Assembly (NCBI GenBank): GCA_964630925.1
Contig: CAZVZK010000028.1
Location: 16,003-80,002, forward strand
Direction of reading: 5' to 3'
DNA from: RGDT01 sp964630925
GTDB taxonomy: Bacteria > Planctomycetota > Planctomycetia > Gemmatales > Gemmataceae
DNA: 64,000 nucleotides
The notes beneath the pieces were generated by a model. The model had not been told where the DNA came from and ran no database searches. It saw nothing but the letters and a program-made list of their open reading frames with translations. Numbering within the stretch: the stretch's first letter is position 1; the number at the start of each line of letters is the position of its first letter. Below, one piece after another: positions 43,524 to 52,093 of this stretch. The translations under genes were made by a program, and so were the position numbers.

Positions 43524-43826
43524 CTAATTCCGATTGAAGCGCTCGCGGCGTGCGTGGTCGCGGATCTCGGTGAGCTGCCGCTCCAGGTAGTCGATGAGCT
43601 CGCCCATCTCGGCGGTCACCTCGACGACCTTCTGGAGGCTGTTCTGCAACGCGAGCAGCGTCGGGTAATGGCTCTTGCGGCGGACGGGGCGGCTCAGGTC
43701 GCGCAGGTCGGAGATGCGGGTGAGTAGGCCCGTTTGCACCTTCTCGGCGGTGTCGCGGGAGCGTTTCTCGGCGTCCGTGAGCAGGTCGCGCAGAGGCAGG
43801 CGGCGATACGGCTTGTCGGCGGCCAT
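43524..43826 (-). CDS. Hypothetical helical protein
   Basis: A 100-aa, mostly alpha-helical basic protein (KPYRRLPLRDLLTDAEKRSR; LALQNSLQKVVEVTAEMGEL; YLERQLTEIRDHARRERFN). No domain is recognised. GAGGTGC precedes the ATG at 43826. It stands alone between convergent and divergent neighbours. Confidence 0.6.
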   Translation of the reverse strand: MAADKPYRRLPLRDLLTDAEKRSRDTAEKVQTGLLTRISDLRDLSRPVRRKSHYPTLLALQNSLQKVVEVTAEMGELIDYLERQLTEIRDHARRERFNRN

Positions 43827-43995
43827 GAGGGCACCTCGGCCGTCCCGCCGGATTCCGGGGTGGGTGACGCGGCCGAGTGCGAGTCTGCCGCGCCGGGCGA
43901 GGAGAGAGTGAGAACGTGCCGAGCGGGCCGGCTACGGAAGATTCTTACACCGCCCGGGGCCTCGCCGTCAACGCCGTCGCGCCATTTTCACCGGA

Positions 43996-44025
43996 TTGAC
44001 GGCGGCCGCCCCGGCGGTCTAGAGT
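43996..44025 (+). promoter_or_regulatory. Promoter with leaderless start upstream of the metallophosphoesterase gene
   Basis: TTGACG (43996-44001), 18-nt spacer, TAGAGT (44020-44025), then exactly 6 nt to the ATG at 44032. No Shine-Dalgarno precedes the gene, so transcription probably begins on the start codon. Confidence 0.55.
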
Positions 44026-44031
44026 AGACAT

Positions 44032-44754
44032 ATGCGTATCCTTCTCCTGGCCGACATCCACGCCAACTGGCCGGCCCTGCGGGCCGCCGCCGCCGAGCCG
44101 CACGACGTCTGCTTCGTGCTGGGCGACCTCGTCGATTACGGGCCGGACCCGGCGCCGTGCGTCGAGTGGGTGCGGGAGAACGCCCGCCACGCCGTCCGCG
44201 GCAACCACGACCACGGGGCGGCCCAGGACGTGGCCGTCGCGGGCAAGGCCGGGTTCAAGTACCTCACGGGCGTGACCCGCGCCCTGACCCGCGAACGCTT
44301 GACCGCCGAGCAGCTCCGCTGGCTGGGGCGTTTGCCCGTCAGCAAACTCGTGACGGTCGAGAACACCCGGTTCCTGCTCGTCCACGCCTCGCCACGCGAC
44401 CCGCTCGACGAGTACTGCCCCGCCGACCCGGAGGTGTGGGCCCGACGTCTGCACGGCGTCGAGGCCGACGTGATCTGCGTCGGCCACACGCACCTCCCCT
44501 ACGTCCTTGAGGTGGAGGGCAAGCTCATCGTCAACCCCGGCAGCGTCGGCCAGCCGCGCGACGGCGACCCGAGGGCCGCCTACGCGGTAATCCAGGACTA
44601 CAACGTCGAGCTGAAGCGTGTCGAGTACCCCGTCGCCGAGACGGTGGCGGCCATCGACGCGACGGCCCTGCCGGCGGGTGCGAAGGCGATGCTGGGTGAC
44701 GTGCTGCGCCGCGGGGCGTCGTCGGCCGGCAACGGCAACGGCCAGAAGCCGTGA
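44032..44754 (+). CDS. YfcE-type metallophosphoesterase
   Basis: A 240-aa calcineurin-like phosphoesterase. Metal-binding motifs in order: DIHANWPAL, GDLVDYGPDP, GNHDHG, and GHTHLPY near the C-terminus. The size and motif spacing fit YfcE/Mj0936-type phosphodiesterases; the physiological substrate is unknown. The terminal Ala/Gly-rich tail is dispensable-looking. See the leaderless promoter at 43996. Confidence 0.88.
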   Translation: MRILLLADIHANWPALRAAAAEPHDVCFVLGDLVDYGPDPAPCVEWVRENARHAVRGNHDHGAAQDVAVAGKAGFKYLTGVTRALTRERLTAEQLRWLGRLPVSKLVTVENTRFLLVHASPRDPLDEYCPADPEVWARRLHGVEADVICVGHTHLPYVLEVEGKLIVNPGSVGQPRDGDPRAAYAVIQDYNVELKRVEYPVAETVAAIDATALPAGAKAMLGDVLRRGASSAGNGNGQKP

Positions 44755-44859
44755 GGAGGCGGACACGCCTGGGCGGGCCAGGGCCTCAGCCCACGGAGTG
44801 ATTCGGGCCCGGCGGGGGACGGCCGCGGGCGGGCCGCGTGGCGCGTCTGTCAACAACTT

Positions 44860-44961
44860 GCGTTTCATTTCAGACCCCCATTCAAGCAACCCGCGCGGTG
44901 AAACGCGAATCCCGCCCCGGAGTCACCTGCCCACTTCGGCGGGAAGTGAGCAGGTGACTCT
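44860..44961. repeat. Two hairpins in a 414-nt gene-free stretch
   Basis: The stretch 44755-45168 has no gene. It contains GCGTTTCA (44860-44867) inverted at 44900-44907, and an 18-bp inverted repeat with one mismatch, 44921-44938 / 44944-44961, around a 5-nt loop (arm begins GAGTCACCTGCC). A fragment of the same arm (CACCTGCCCAC) recurs near 45018-45028. No promoter-like or coding signal other than the TAGAAT at 45133 is seen. Confidence 0.65.
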
Positions 44962-45132
44962 GGCGCCGGCCGACGCCCTGTGTCATGGAACGGCGCCGAG
45001 TGCGCGAGTCACCCGGCCACCTGCCCACATACCCACACGCGCACCCCCGGTGAAGCGGCCGGGGCATTCGACGCCTCCCACATGCCGGGCGCGTGCGGCC
45101 GTGGCGCCGGGGCACGCCCGGCCGCGATCCCG

Positions 45133-45138
45133 TAGAAT
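45133..45138 (+). promoter_or_regulatory. -10 hexamer TAGAAT upstream of the TIGR00300 gene
   Basis: TAGAAT with a leader of about 24 nt that contains CGGAGAG before the ATG at 45169. Confidence 0.4.
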
Positions 45139-45168
45139 GCCGGCAGCCCCAGCACGGAGAGCCGCCAC

Positions 45169-46398
45169 ATGACCCCCACGCCGCACGTCGAGGAAGTCGA
45201 GATCCACGGCCACATCATCGACTCGCTCCTGCTACCCAAGATCCTCGACGAGATCCTGACCAACGGCGGCACCTACGTCATCAAGGAAATCCAGGTCGGG
45301 CAGAAGCAGGCCGACGCCAGCCACGCCCGCATCGAGGTCCGCGCCGACACGCCCGAGAAGCTGCACGACATCCTCGACGCCATCCACGACCACGGGGCCG
45401 TCCCCGTCGCCATGCACGACTGCGACGTGGTGCCCGCCGACATGGACGGCGCCTTCCCCGAGCACTTCTACAGCACCACCTCCTTCCGCACCCAGGTCCG
45501 CCTCGGCGGCGAATGGATCGACGTGGAGGATCAGGAGATGGACTGCGGCGTCCTGGTGGACGCCGACGGCAGCGCCGCCCGCTGCGTGCCCATGACCGAC
45601 GTCCGCACCGGCGACCGCATCGTCATCGGACGCAAGGGCCTGCGCGTCTTCCCCGGCGAGACACAGGCCCGCTCCAACCTGTTCGAGTTCATGGCCAGCC
45701 CCGTCTCCAGCGAGAAGCCCAAGGGCGTCACCGTCCGCGAGATCGCCGGGGCCATGAAACGCACCCGCGCCGCCGGCGAGAAGATCCTGGCGGTCCTCGG
45801 CCCCGCCGTCGTCCACACCGGCAGCGTCGAGCACATCTGCGCCATGATCCGCGCCGGCTTCATCGACGTGATCTTCGCCGGCAACGCCCTGGCCACCCAC
45901 GACATCGAGCTGAGCCTGTTCAACACCAGCCTCGGCATCTCCGCCGACCAGGGGCTGCCGACCGAGGAGGGCCACGAGCACCACCTGCGGGCCATCAACA
46001 CCATCCGCCGGCTCGGCGGCATCAAGACGGCGGTCGAGCGCGGCGTCATCAAGGGCGGCATCATGTACGAGTGCGTCAAGCACAACATCCCTTACGTCCT
46101 CGCCGGCTCCATCCGCGACGACGGACCGCTTCCCGAGGTCATCACCGACGTCCTCGTGGCGCAGCGTGCGATGCGCGAGCACGTTCGTGGCGTGGGCTTC
46201 GCGCTCATGGTCGCCACGATGCTGCACTCGATCGCCACCGGCAACCTGCTGCCGGCGTGGGTGAAGGTGGCGTGCGTGGACATCAACCCGGCGACGGTGA
46301 CGAAGCTGGCGGACCGCGGCAGCATCCAGACGGTGGGCGTCGTGACCGATGCGGAGCCGTTCCTGCGCGCCGTGGCGGCGGAGCTGGCGAAGGGGTGA
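45169..46398 (+). CDS. TIGR00300 family protein (LOR/SDH domain; ornithine-related)
   Basis: A 409-aa cytoplasmic protein. The N-terminal part (HIIDSLLLPKILDEILTNGG; HGAVPVAMHDCDVVPADMDG) matches the LOR/SDH-type region, and the C-terminal part is Rossmann-like (ILAVLGPAVVHTGSVEHI; FIDVIFAGNALATHDIELSL). This architecture is found in archaeal ornithine cyclodeaminase-type proteins and in the C-terminal half of cyanobacterial ArgZ/AgrE. A role in ornithine/proline metabolism is therefore likely but not certain. It begins after the hairpin-rich spacer. Confidence 0.82.
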   Translation: MTPTPHVEEVEIHGHIIDSLLLPKILDEILTNGGTYVIKEIQVGQKQADASHARIEVRADTPEKLHDILDAIHDHGAVPVAMHDCDVVPADMDGAFPEHFYSTTSFRTQVRLGGEWIDVEDQEMDCGVLVDADGSAARCVPMTDVRTGDRIVIGRKGLRVFPGETQARSNLFEFMASPVSSEKPKGVTVREIAGAMKRTRAAGEKILAVLGPAVVHTGSVEHICAMIRAGFIDVIFAGNALATHDIELSLFNTSLGISADQGLPTEEGHEHHLRAINTIRRLGGIKTAVERGVIKGGIMYECVKHNIPYVLAGSIRDDGPLPEVITDVLVAQRAMREHVRGVGFALMVATMLHSIATGNLLPAWVKVACVDINPATVTKLADRGSIQTVGVVTDAEPFLRAVAAELAKG

Positions 46399-46459
46399 CC
46401 TCCGTCACAGGCGGCTGGGATCGAAGTAAGAAGGGGAGGCGGGGCATACGGCCGCCCGG

Positions 46460-46561
46460 CTTGAAGAGAAAACGCAAGAAATCGGCCTCCGTATCGAAGG
46501 ACTTGTTGGGGTGGGACGGCCGGCCGGCCGACTTGAAGAGAAAGAGCAAGAAAGCAGCCTC
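46460..46561. repeat. Direct repeat pair of a 30-mer with 72-bp period
   Basis: 46460-46489 and 46532-46561 (both begin CTTGAAGAGAAA) match at 26 of 30 positions and are each followed or preceded by GGCC-rich sequence. The period of 72 keeps one frame open on both strands, but no start/RBS supports a gene. The remainder of the 46399-46745 gap holds no recognisable feature. Confidence 0.7.
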
Positions 46562-46745
46562 ACCCCTCAGATCATGTGTTATTATCGTGCAGAGCCGCGA
46601 GGGGCCTTCGGCCTGATGGAGCGGCGAACGGCCTCCCGGACCCACTCTTCCCCCCGTCCGACATCGCCCTCCCGAACCCGCACCCGAGATCCCCGGCCGG
46701 CAACGGCCGGGCGCTCCCAACCCTTCGAAATCGGAGAGGTGGATC

Positions 46746-47456
46746 GTGTCGCCGCGCGCTTGCCTGTACGTCGCGCTCGTCCTGCTGCAAGGCGCGGATG
46801 TCGTGTTGACCTGGCGGCTGCTGACGACCCGCCCCGAGGTCCAGGAGGCCAACCCGGTGGCGTTGGCCGTGCTCGAGCGGCACGGGTGGGCCGGTGCCGT
46901 CGCCCTCAAGCTGGCCTGCACCGCGGCCGCCCTCGGCTGCGTGCTGGCCATCGGCCGGGCGCGGCCAGTCCTCAGCCAGTGCTTGCTCGGGGGGATGTGC
47001 TCGCTGATGCTGGGCGTGGTCACCTACAGCGTGGTGCTGCTGGCGCGCCCAGAGGACCCCGACTCCCTCCAGATCGCGGCCAGCCGTCGCCTCACCGACT
47101 CCTTGAATCAGGAGCTGTCCTCACTGAATGAGCTGATGGGCACGCGGAGATCGCTGTGCGCCGACCTGCTCGAACGGCGGCTGGACCTCCCTGAGGCCGT
47201 GCGTCGGATGGCCGGCGACCTTCACCGCCTCTCGTCCCGGCTAACGCCGCGCACCCGGAGGTGCTTGCCCGCCTGCGGACGGCCGGAGGCCGTCGCCCGA
47301 TACCTCGTCGGCCACTGCAACCCCACCCCGGCCCAGGGCGGTGATGGGGCGATGGCCCCGCTCCGCGAGCAGTTGGCACTGCACTACCCGTCGGCCACGG
47401 TTGGGATGCGGCCCGACGCGGCCCTCGCCCAGGCCGCGGTGGCAGATCGCAAGTGA
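46746..47456 (+). CDS. Membrane protein with DUF5658-like N-terminus
   Basis: A 236-aa protein. The first ~100 residues contain three transmembrane segments (ACLYVALVLLQGADVVLTWR; AGAVALKLACTAAALGCVLA; LLGGMCSLMLGVVTYSVVLL) with the ADVVLT...EANPVAL pattern of DUF5658-like proteins. The remaining ~130 residues are a soluble helical, Arg-rich extension. Function unknown. The GTG start at 46746 has GGAGAGG 5 nt upstream. Confidence 0.65.
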   Translation: MSPRACLYVALVLLQGADVVLTWRLLTTRPEVQEANPVALAVLERHGWAGAVALKLACTAAALGCVLAIGRARPVLSQCLLGGMCSLMLGVVTYSVVLLARPEDPDSLQIAASRRLTDSLNQELSSLNELMGTRRSLCADLLERRLDLPEAVRRMAGDLHRLSSRLTPRTRRCLPACGRPEAVARYLVGHCNPTPAQGGDGAMAPLREQLALHYPSATVGMRPDAALAQAAVADRK

Positions 47457-47522
47457 CGCCTGGCCACCGCCGGCCAGCACCGGGCACTGGACGAGCGGAC
47501 ATCCGCTCCGGCCCCGGCGCTC

Positions 47523-47528
47523 TACAAT
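47523..47528 (+). promoter_or_regulatory. -10 hexamer TACAAT upstream of the YyaL-like gene
   Basis: TACAAT followed by a ~18-nt leader carrying GGAGG before the ATG at 47553. Confidence 0.5.
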
Positions 47529-47552
47529 AGAGCGCCCTCGGAGGCCGAAGCC

Positions 47553-49616
47553 ATGACCACGCCGCGATTCACCAACCGGCTCGCCGCCGAGACGAGCCCG
47601 TACCTCCGACAACACGCCCACAACCCCGTCGACTGGTACCCCTGGGGCGCCGAGGCCCTCACCCGCGCGAAGGGGCTTTCCCGCCCGATCTTCCTCTCCA
47701 TCGGTTACAGTGCGTGCCACTGGTGCCACGTCATGGAGCACGAGTCGTTCGAGGACGAGGCCATCGCCAGGATCCTCAACGACAACTTCGTCAGCATCAA
47801 GGTGGACCGCGAGGAGCGGCCCGACCTCGATCAGATCTACATGGCCGCCGTGCAGCTCCTCACCGGCTCCGGCGGCTGGCCCATGACCGTCTTCCTCACC
47901 CCCGACCTCAAACCCTTCACCGGCGGCACCTACTTCCCCCCCGAGGACCGCTGGGGCCGGCCCGGCTTCCGCCGCATCCTGCTTCACCTCGCCGAGAGCT
48001 GGAAGTCGCGCCGCGCCGACATCGAGGCCGCCGCAGGCGACCTCACCGGCCACCTGCAAACGCTCGGCCACATGGCCGGCGACCCCGGCGACCCGTCGCC
48101 CGCTCTCCTCACCGTCGCAGCCGAGCGCCTGGAGCGAGCGTTCGACTCGAGCCACGGCGGCTTCGGACGCGCCCCGAAGTTCCTGCACACGATGGACCTC
48201 CGCCTGCTCCTCCGCCACTGGAAGCGGACGTGCGACGCCCACTCGCTGCACATGGCGTCGTACACCCTCGCGTGCATGTCGCGCGGCGGGCTTTACGACC
48301 ACCTCGGCGGCGGCTTCGCCCGCTACTCCACCGACGAACGCTGGCTCGCCCCCCACTTCGAGAAGATGCTGTACGACAACGCCCTCCTGGTGGTGGCCCT
48401 GCTGGAGGCGTACCAGGCCACGGGCGACACCGCCTTCCGCGACACCGCCGAGGAGACGCTCGAATGGGCACGCCGTGAGATGACCGCCCCCGAGGGGCCG
48501 TTCTACAGCACCCTCGACGCCGACAGCGAGGGCGAGGAGGGCCGCTTCTACGTCTGGAGGCGCGAAGAGATGGAATCCGCCCTCGGCCCCGACGCCGCCC
48601 TCTTCTGTGACTGCTACAACGTCTCCCCGCGCGGCAACTGGGAGGACCCGCACGCCCCCGGCGTGCCCAAGAACATCCTGCACCGCACGGCCACGTTCGC
48701 CGACCTGGCCCAGCGCCACGGCCTGTCGGACCAGGCCCTGCGCGACAAGCTGGCCGGATGCCGCGAGAGGCTGTTCCGCGAGCGTGAGAAGCGTGTCCGC
48801 CCCGGCCTGGACGACAAGTGCCTCACGGCGTGGAACGGGCTGATGATCACCGCCTGCGCCACGGCGGCCGCCGTCCTCGGCCGCGACGAGTACGCCACGA
48901 TGGGATCGAGAGCCGCCGACTTCATTCTGTCGCGCATGCGCCGGCCCGACGGCAGCCTCCTGCGGACGTGGTCGCGCGGCGGCGAGGCGAAGCTCGACGG
49001 CTACCTGGAGGACCACGCCTTCCTGCTGGAGGGGCTGGTGGCGCTGCTGGAGGCGACGGGCGAGCCGCGCTGGCTCGACGCCGCCCTCTCCATTGCCGAT
49101 GTCCTTCAGCGGCGCTTCGCGGACGCGGAGGGTGGCGGGTACTTCTTCACCGGCACGGGGCACGAGACTCTCATCGCCCGCACCAAGGGCCCGCACGACA
49201 ACGCCACGCCGTCCGCCGGCGCCGTCGCCGTGACAGCGCTCTTCCGCCTCGCCAAACTCACCGGCAAGCACGACCTCGTCGCCCACGCCGAGCGGACGAT
49301 GCGGCAGGCGCACGGCCTGATGCAACAGCACCCAGGCGCTGCGGGGCAGATGCTCCTCGCCGCCGACTTCTGGCTCGGGCCGGTGCGCGAGTACGCCCTC
49401 ATCGGCGACGAGGCCGGCGTGCGCCGCGTGCTGGCGGCGATCCACCGGCGGTTCGAGCCGAACAAGGTGGTGGCGTGGTCTCACGGCCCGTCGCCGCTGC
49501 CGCTGCTGGCGGGCAAGGACGCGGGGCCGCAGGACGTGCGCCTGTACGTCTGCGAGGGCTTCGCCTGCCACGCCCCAATCGACGGCGCCGAGGCCGCCGA
49601 GGCCGCCCTCGCCTGA
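47553..49616 (+). CDS. Thioredoxin-domain protein of the YyaL/SPATA20 family
   Basis: A 687-aa protein. An N-terminal thioredoxin-like domain carries the redox motif C55-H-W-C58 (SIGYSACHWCHVMEHESFED). It is followed by an (alpha/alpha)6-type domain related to N-acylglucosamine 2-epimerases (FDSSHGGFGRAPKF; GGFARYSTDERWLAPHFEKM). The family occurs from bacteria to mammals; its activity is unknown. The length and motif order are typical of complete family members. Confidence 0.9.
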   Translation: MTTPRFTNRLAAETSPYLRQHAHNPVDWYPWGAEALTRAKGLSRPIFLSIGYSACHWCHVMEHESFEDEAIARILNDNFVSIKVDREERPDLDQIYMAAVQLLTGSGGWPMTVFLTPDLKPFTGGTYFPPEDRWGRPGFRRILLHLAESWKSRRADIEAAAGDLTGHLQTLGHMAGDPGDPSPALLTVAAERLERAFDSSHGGFGRAPKFLHTMDLRLLLRHWKRTCDAHSLHMASYTLACMSRGGLYDHLGGGFARYSTDERWLAPHFEKMLYDNALLVVALLEAYQATGDTAFRDTAEETLEWARREMTAPEGPFYSTLDADSEGEEGRFYVWRREEMESALGPDAALFCDCYNVSPRGNWEDPHAPGVPKNILHRTATFADLAQRHGLSDQALRDKLAGCRERLFREREKRVRPGLDDKCLTAWNGLMITACATAAAVLGRDEYATMGSRAADFILSRMRRPDGSLLRTWSRGGEAKLDGYLEDHAFLLEGLVALLEATGEPRWLDAALSIADVLQRRFADAEGGGYFFTGTGHETLIARTKGPHDNATPSAGAVAVTALFRLAKLTGKHDLVAHAERTMRQAHGLMQQHPGAAGQMLLAADFWLGPVREYALIGDEAGVRRVLAAIHRRFEPNKVVAWSHGPSPLPLLAGKDAGPQDVRLYVCEGFACHAPIDGAEAAEAALA

Positions 49617-49709
49617 CGCCCCAGAGTTATCTTCCGCAGGGCCGGGCGTCACCAAGGGCGCGGCGCCTACGGACGAGTGCGCCGTACCCGCACAACGGGA
49701 GGCGGACAG

Positions 49710-51236
49710 ATGACGCGCTGCCCTCACTGCGGGCGGGTCGATCCGGACCTCGTGGCCCGAGGCTACTGCCGCCACTGCGACGAAGACCCCGCCACGGCCG
49801 CCGCCCCGGCGGCCCCGCCTCCCGAGGAAGGGAAGAGGCCGACCTCACCGCCCCCACGCATCCTCCTCCCTGCACTCCTCTCCGTCGCCGTGGCGGCGGC
49901 CCTCCTCGTCTGGTGGGGGTGGGGTGGCGGCCCACGTCGGCCGAGTCAGCCACCCATCGCCGGCGAGCCGGATGATCTCGCCGCGGTCTCCACCCTCAGC
50001 CACCCCGCACGCGACGGCACCGTCCGCGCCGTCGAATTCCTGGACGACGGGCGCCTCGCCTCCGTCTGCTCCGGGTCGTCCGCCATCACGACGTGGGAGC
50101 TGGCCGGCGGGGCGAAGGTCGGGGCACTGGGCCGGGATGATCCGGACGACCTCCGTGCGCGCGACGTGGAGGCCCGGCTCAACGGCATCCTCGCGGTACG
50201 GAAGGCGGCCCGGCAAGCCGCGGCGGCACTCGCCGCCCGGCCGGCGGCACTCGAAATCCTGGGCGGCTGGGCCGCCGCCGCCGCGCCGCCCCTCCGCGGC
50301 GGACGGCCGCCGTGGCGGATCACGGTCCCGGTGAGCCACGCCGCATTCGGCCACACGGGGGGACGGCTCTTCGCCTTCTACTCCGACCATCGCACGATCC
50401 GCACCGAGGACGCCTTCGTGATCGCCTCGTCGGCCTGGTCCGGCGCCGAGCGCCCGCTCGTCGGGCAACACGGGCGCGAGGAGTACGCCTTCTCGGGCAT
50501 CTGGCTCAGCGAAGGCGGCGTCCTCGTCCGCAGGGCGGGGGGCGGGCTGCACATCCGGCACGGGGAGGCGCCGTTCCGGCCGCTCGACATCCCCAACCCC
50601 TCCTGCCTGCCGTTGGCGCTGTTCGCGCGGGGCCAGCGCGCCCTCATCGCGTCCGCCGCCGGCAAGGTGGGGGTCTGGGCCATCGAAAGGGCCGGCGAAC
50701 GGCTGGCGGCCAGGGAGCTGGTGGTGCTGGAGGGGTTGAAGTGGGAAGGGGTCCATTTCTGGCCTAGACCGGACGACGTGGACGGCCCGCCCCCTCTCGA
50801 CGACGAGGGGGACATCGCGGGGGAGCGGTTCCGCTACCACCGCGGCCGGCAGGTGATAGACGACGCCACCACGGCCGTGGCCTTCTCCGCAGGCGACACG
50901 TACTTCACCAAGGCGCCTGCCCTGACGCCCGACGGCCGGCTCCTGCTCGCCAGGACGGCGGACGACAGGGCCGCCCTCTGGGACACCACGTCCGGGAATC
51001 GGCTCCGCGTGTTCGACGGCCCGCGTGGCGTGTGGCTCGCCGCCATCAGCCCGGACGGCAAACGCCTCCTGGCCGACGCGCCCGGCTCCCTGGCCCTGTA
51101 CGACGCGGAGGACGGGAGACTCCTCCGCCGGCTCACCCTTCCGGAGGGCCCCGTGACGGCCCTGGCCTTCTCGCCCGACGGACGCCGGGCCGCCGTCGGG
51201 TCCGGCGACACCATCCGGGTGTGGGATCTGCCGTGA
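49710..51236 (+). CDS. Membrane-anchored WD40-like protein with N-terminal zinc ribbon
   Basis: A 508-aa protein. Residues 1-25 form a zinc-ribbon-like element (CPHCGRVDPD...GYCRHCDED, four cysteines); a transmembrane helix (~55-75, LLPALLSVAVAAALLVWWGW) follows. The rest is a beta-propeller with degenerate WD40 repeats (ALTPDGRLLLARTADDRAAL; AISPDGKRLLADAPGSL; ALAFSPDGRRAAVGSGDTIR). It resembles the propeller parts of planctomycete kinase-WD40 proteins but lacks a kinase. The ATG at 49710 follows GGGAGGC. Confidence 0.75.
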   Translation: MTRCPHCGRVDPDLVARGYCRHCDEDPATAAAPAAPPPEEGKRPTSPPPRILLPALLSVAVAAALLVWWGWGGGPRRPSQPPIAGEPDDLAAVSTLSHPARDGTVRAVEFLDDGRLASVCSGSSAITTWELAGGAKVGALGRDDPDDLRARDVEARLNGILAVRKAARQAAAALAARPAALEILGGWAAAAAPPLRGGRPPWRITVPVSHAAFGHTGGRLFAFYSDHRTIRTEDAFVIASSAWSGAERPLVGQHGREEYAFSGIWLSEGGVLVRRAGGGLHIRHGEAPFRPLDIPNPSCLPLALFARGQRALIASAAGKVGVWAIERAGERLAARELVVLEGLKWEGVHFWPRPDDVDGPPPLDDEGDIAGERFRYHRGRQVIDDATTAVAFSAGDTYFTKAPALTPDGRLLLARTADDRAALWDTTSGNRLRVFDGPRGVWLAAISPDGKRLLADAPGSLALYDAEDGRLLRRLTLPEGPVTALAFSPDGRRAAVGSGDTIRVWDLP

Positions 51237-51271
51237 TGGCGCCGGCCCTGGCATGACGCCGCCGCGTGCGG

Positions 51272-51277
51272 TATCCT
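51272..51277 (+). promoter_or_regulatory. -10 hexamer TATCCT, leaderless YmdB-like start
   Basis: TATCCT ends exactly 6 nt before the ATG at 51284; the predicted +1 is the start codon. Confidence 0.45.
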
Positions 51278-51283
51278 GAGATC

Positions 51284-52093
51284 ATGCGCATCCTGTTCAT
51301 CGGCGACGTGGTCGGCACCCCTGGCATCGACGCCGTCCGCCGCGCCGTCCCGGCACTCATCCGCAGCGAACGCCTCGACATGGTCATCGCCAACGCCGAG
51401 AACGCGGCCGGCGGGTCGGGGCTGACGCCCCGCCTGTACCGCCGCCTCCGCGACGGCGGCGTGGGCCTGTTCACCCTCGGCGATCACGTCTACAAGAAGT
51501 TCGACATCCTCGAAACGCTGCTCCGCGAGGAGCGCGTCTGCAAGCCGGCCAACTTCCCCCCCGACGCCCCCGGCCGCGAGTTCGCCATCGCCCGCACCGC
51601 CGACGGCACCCCCGTCGCCACGTTCTCCGTCCTGGGCCGCACGTTCATGCGTCCCGTCGACTGCCCCTTCCGCGCCGCCGACCGGGTCCTCGACCAGCTC
51701 GAGGGCGTGGCGAAGGTCATCATCGCCGACGTCCACGCCGAGGCGACGGCGGACAAGTACCTCCTGCTGCACCACCTCAAGGGCCGCGTCAGCGCCGTCC
51801 TCGGCACGCACACGCACGTCCCCACGGCGGACGAGCACATCTGCCCGCCGGGGACGGCGTTCATCTGCGACGTCGGCATGACGGGGCCTTACGAGAGCAT
51901 CCTCGGCCGGCGCATCGACCGCGTGCTGGAGACGGCCATCACCTTCGTCCCCACCATGTTCGACGTGGCCGAGGGCGACGTGCGACTGGCCGGGGCCATC
52001 GTAGACATCGACGCGGAGACCGGCCGGGCCGTCTCCATCCGCCGCATGATGCTCGACGAGAAGGCGATGGCCGCGCTGGAGCCCAGGCCATGA
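51284..52093 (+). CDS. ymdB: YmdB-type metallophosphoesterase (TIGR00282)
   Basis: A 269-aa calcineurin-like phosphoesterase matching Bacillus YmdB and Deinococcus DR1281: ILFIGDVVGTPG, IANAENAAGGSGLT, GDHVYKK, ADVHAEATADKY and GTHTHVPTADE. In Bacillus it hydrolyses 2',3'-cyclic nucleotides and affects biofilm versus motility. Its stop overlaps the next gene's ATG (52090-52093). The promoter context suggests a leaderless message. Confidence 0.9.
   Translation: MRILFIGDVVGTPGIDAVRRAVPALIRSERLDMVIANAENAAGGSGLTPRLYRRLRDGGVGLFTLGDHVYKKFDILETLLREERVCKPANFPPDAPGREFAIARTADGTPVATFSVLGRTFMRPVDCPFRAADRVLDQLEGVAKVIIADVHAEATADKYLLLHHLKGRVSAVLGTHTHVPTADEHICPPGTAFICDVGMTGPYESILGRRIDRVLETAITFVPTMFDVAEGDVRLAGAIVDIDAETGRAVSIRRMMLDEKAMAALEPRP

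Noticed and set aside
44755..45168. tRNA or small RNA gene in the hairpin-rich spacer
   Set aside because: The hairpins do not form a cloverleaf, no CCA-adjacent acceptor stem or anticodon loop is seen, and no promoter/terminator pair brackets them.
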